Source: JBAZUK01 sp041661445 (GTDB lineage Bacteria > Chlamydiota > Chlamydiia > Chlamydiales > SM23-39). From it: 64,000 bases of DNA. How positions within the stretch are numbered: the first letter of the stretch is position 1; every line of letters begins with the position of its first letter. The stretch spans positions 1-64,000 of the forward strand of contig JBAZUK010000001.1 of NCBI GenBank assembly GCA_041661445.1, given 5' to 3'. The translations under genes and the position numbers were made by a program. Of this stretch, positions 63,664 through 64,000 are shown piece after piece. The notes beneath the pieces were generated by a model. The model searched no databases. It was not told the DNA's origin and saw only the letters and a program-made list of their open reading frames with translations.

Positions 63664-64000
63664 GCTTCTTGTTTTCTCTTTTTTTTCATATAATAACAAA
63701 TTAGTGTAATTATAGTAAAAATAAACAAAGCAAAAATTAGCAAATTCACTTTTTTTATGTAATTATAAAATACATCAAAGTTTCTGCCTAAAGTGTAAGA
63801 TAGAGTAAATAATAAACCAGTCGATAAAAAGCATCCTAAAATATCTTTAATAATAAACTTAAAAAAATTCATCTTAGTCAATCCTGCAGTGAAGAAAAGA
63901 CAGTTCCTCACACCAAAGGGGATAAATCTTCCTATTAGAAGAGTATAAAAACCATAGTTTTTATAAAACAATTTGATTTTCGCAAGTTTTCTTATAGGGA
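63660..64000 (-). CDS. DedA-family membrane protein, 5' end beyond the window
   Basis: The C-terminal ~113 residues of a DedA (SNARE-associated/YqjA-YohD) protein. The frame stays open to the window edge, so the start lies outside. The family signature appears as FYKNYGFYTLLIGRFIPFGVRNCLFFTAGLTKMNFFKF (key residues Gly, Arg-Phe-Ile-Pro, Arg, Ala-Gly), followed by two membrane segments. DedA proteins include undecaprenyl-phosphate or phospholipid translocases. Four-base overlap with pgsA suggests a shared membrane-lipid operon. Confidence 0.85.
   Translation of the reverse strand, partial: PIRKLAKIKLFYKNYGFYTLLIGRFIPFGVRNCLFFTAGLTKMNFFKFIIKDILGCFLSTGLLFTLSYTLGRNFDVFYNYIKKVNLLIFALFIFTIITLICYYMKKKRKQEA

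Overview
This is an AT-rich (roughly 30% GC by eye) stretch of a bacterial chromosome. The gene content and order point to a member of the phylum Chlamydiota outside the Chlamydiaceae, that is, an environmental or symbiotic chlamydia. Two neighbourhoods match chlamydial synteny as I remember it. One is exbB-exbD-tonB/tolA-like-tolB-pal-LysM lipoprotein next to tatD and sdhC-sdhA-sdhB. The other is rho-coaE-polA-sppA ... pgsA ... dnaB-mnmG-lplA. A 29-codon AURKAIP1/COX24-like ribosomal protein gene and a tRNA-Ser(GCU) are also present.

Layout. 1-12486: a two-partner secretion (TPS) locus on the + strand, with the 3' part of a giant RTX-like repeat protein, a TpsB outer-membrane transporter and a TpsA exoprotein. 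12525-20191 (- strand): rsmD, a von Willebrand A-like membrane protein, two TPR proteins, a glycine-zipper lipoprotein and an orphan OmpR-type response regulator. 20579-25169 (- strand): an accessory cluster of a CPBP-type membrane protease and two paralogous membrane proteins that look like inclusion-membrane proteins or effectors, one carrying a lipase domain. 25491-30170 (- strand): the Tol-Pal/ExbBD envelope operon. 30433-34904 (+): tatD and succinate dehydrogenase. 34925-38393 (-): lplA, a degenerate receiver protein, mnmG and the small ribosomal gene.

38725-49180 (+) is a second TPS locus (one TpsB, two TpsA) lying between mnmG and dnaB, followed by a DUF4143-type ATPase and the remnant of another. 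50874-64000 holds dnaB, a C39-like cysteine-protease effector candidate, the tRNA, an exported ankyrin protein, a conserved hypothetical, rho, coaE, polA, sppA, an MscS channel, pgsA and the end of a DedA gene.

How the parts relate. The housekeeping blocks provide replication, transcription termination, tRNA modification, respiration and envelope integrity. The accessory parts are mostly surface or host-directed: two TpsB transporters with at least three TPS-domain exoproteins, an exported ankyrin protein, a lipase, a CPBP protease and a predicted cysteine protease. The least described element is the pair at 21420-25169. Its two proteins share an N-terminal domain of about 200 residues with a hydrophobic hairpin, and their promoters match in hexamers and spacing, but their C-terminal halves are unrelated. 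The first of them and the neighbouring CPBP protease also share an acidic VFY tyrosine motif near their C-termini.
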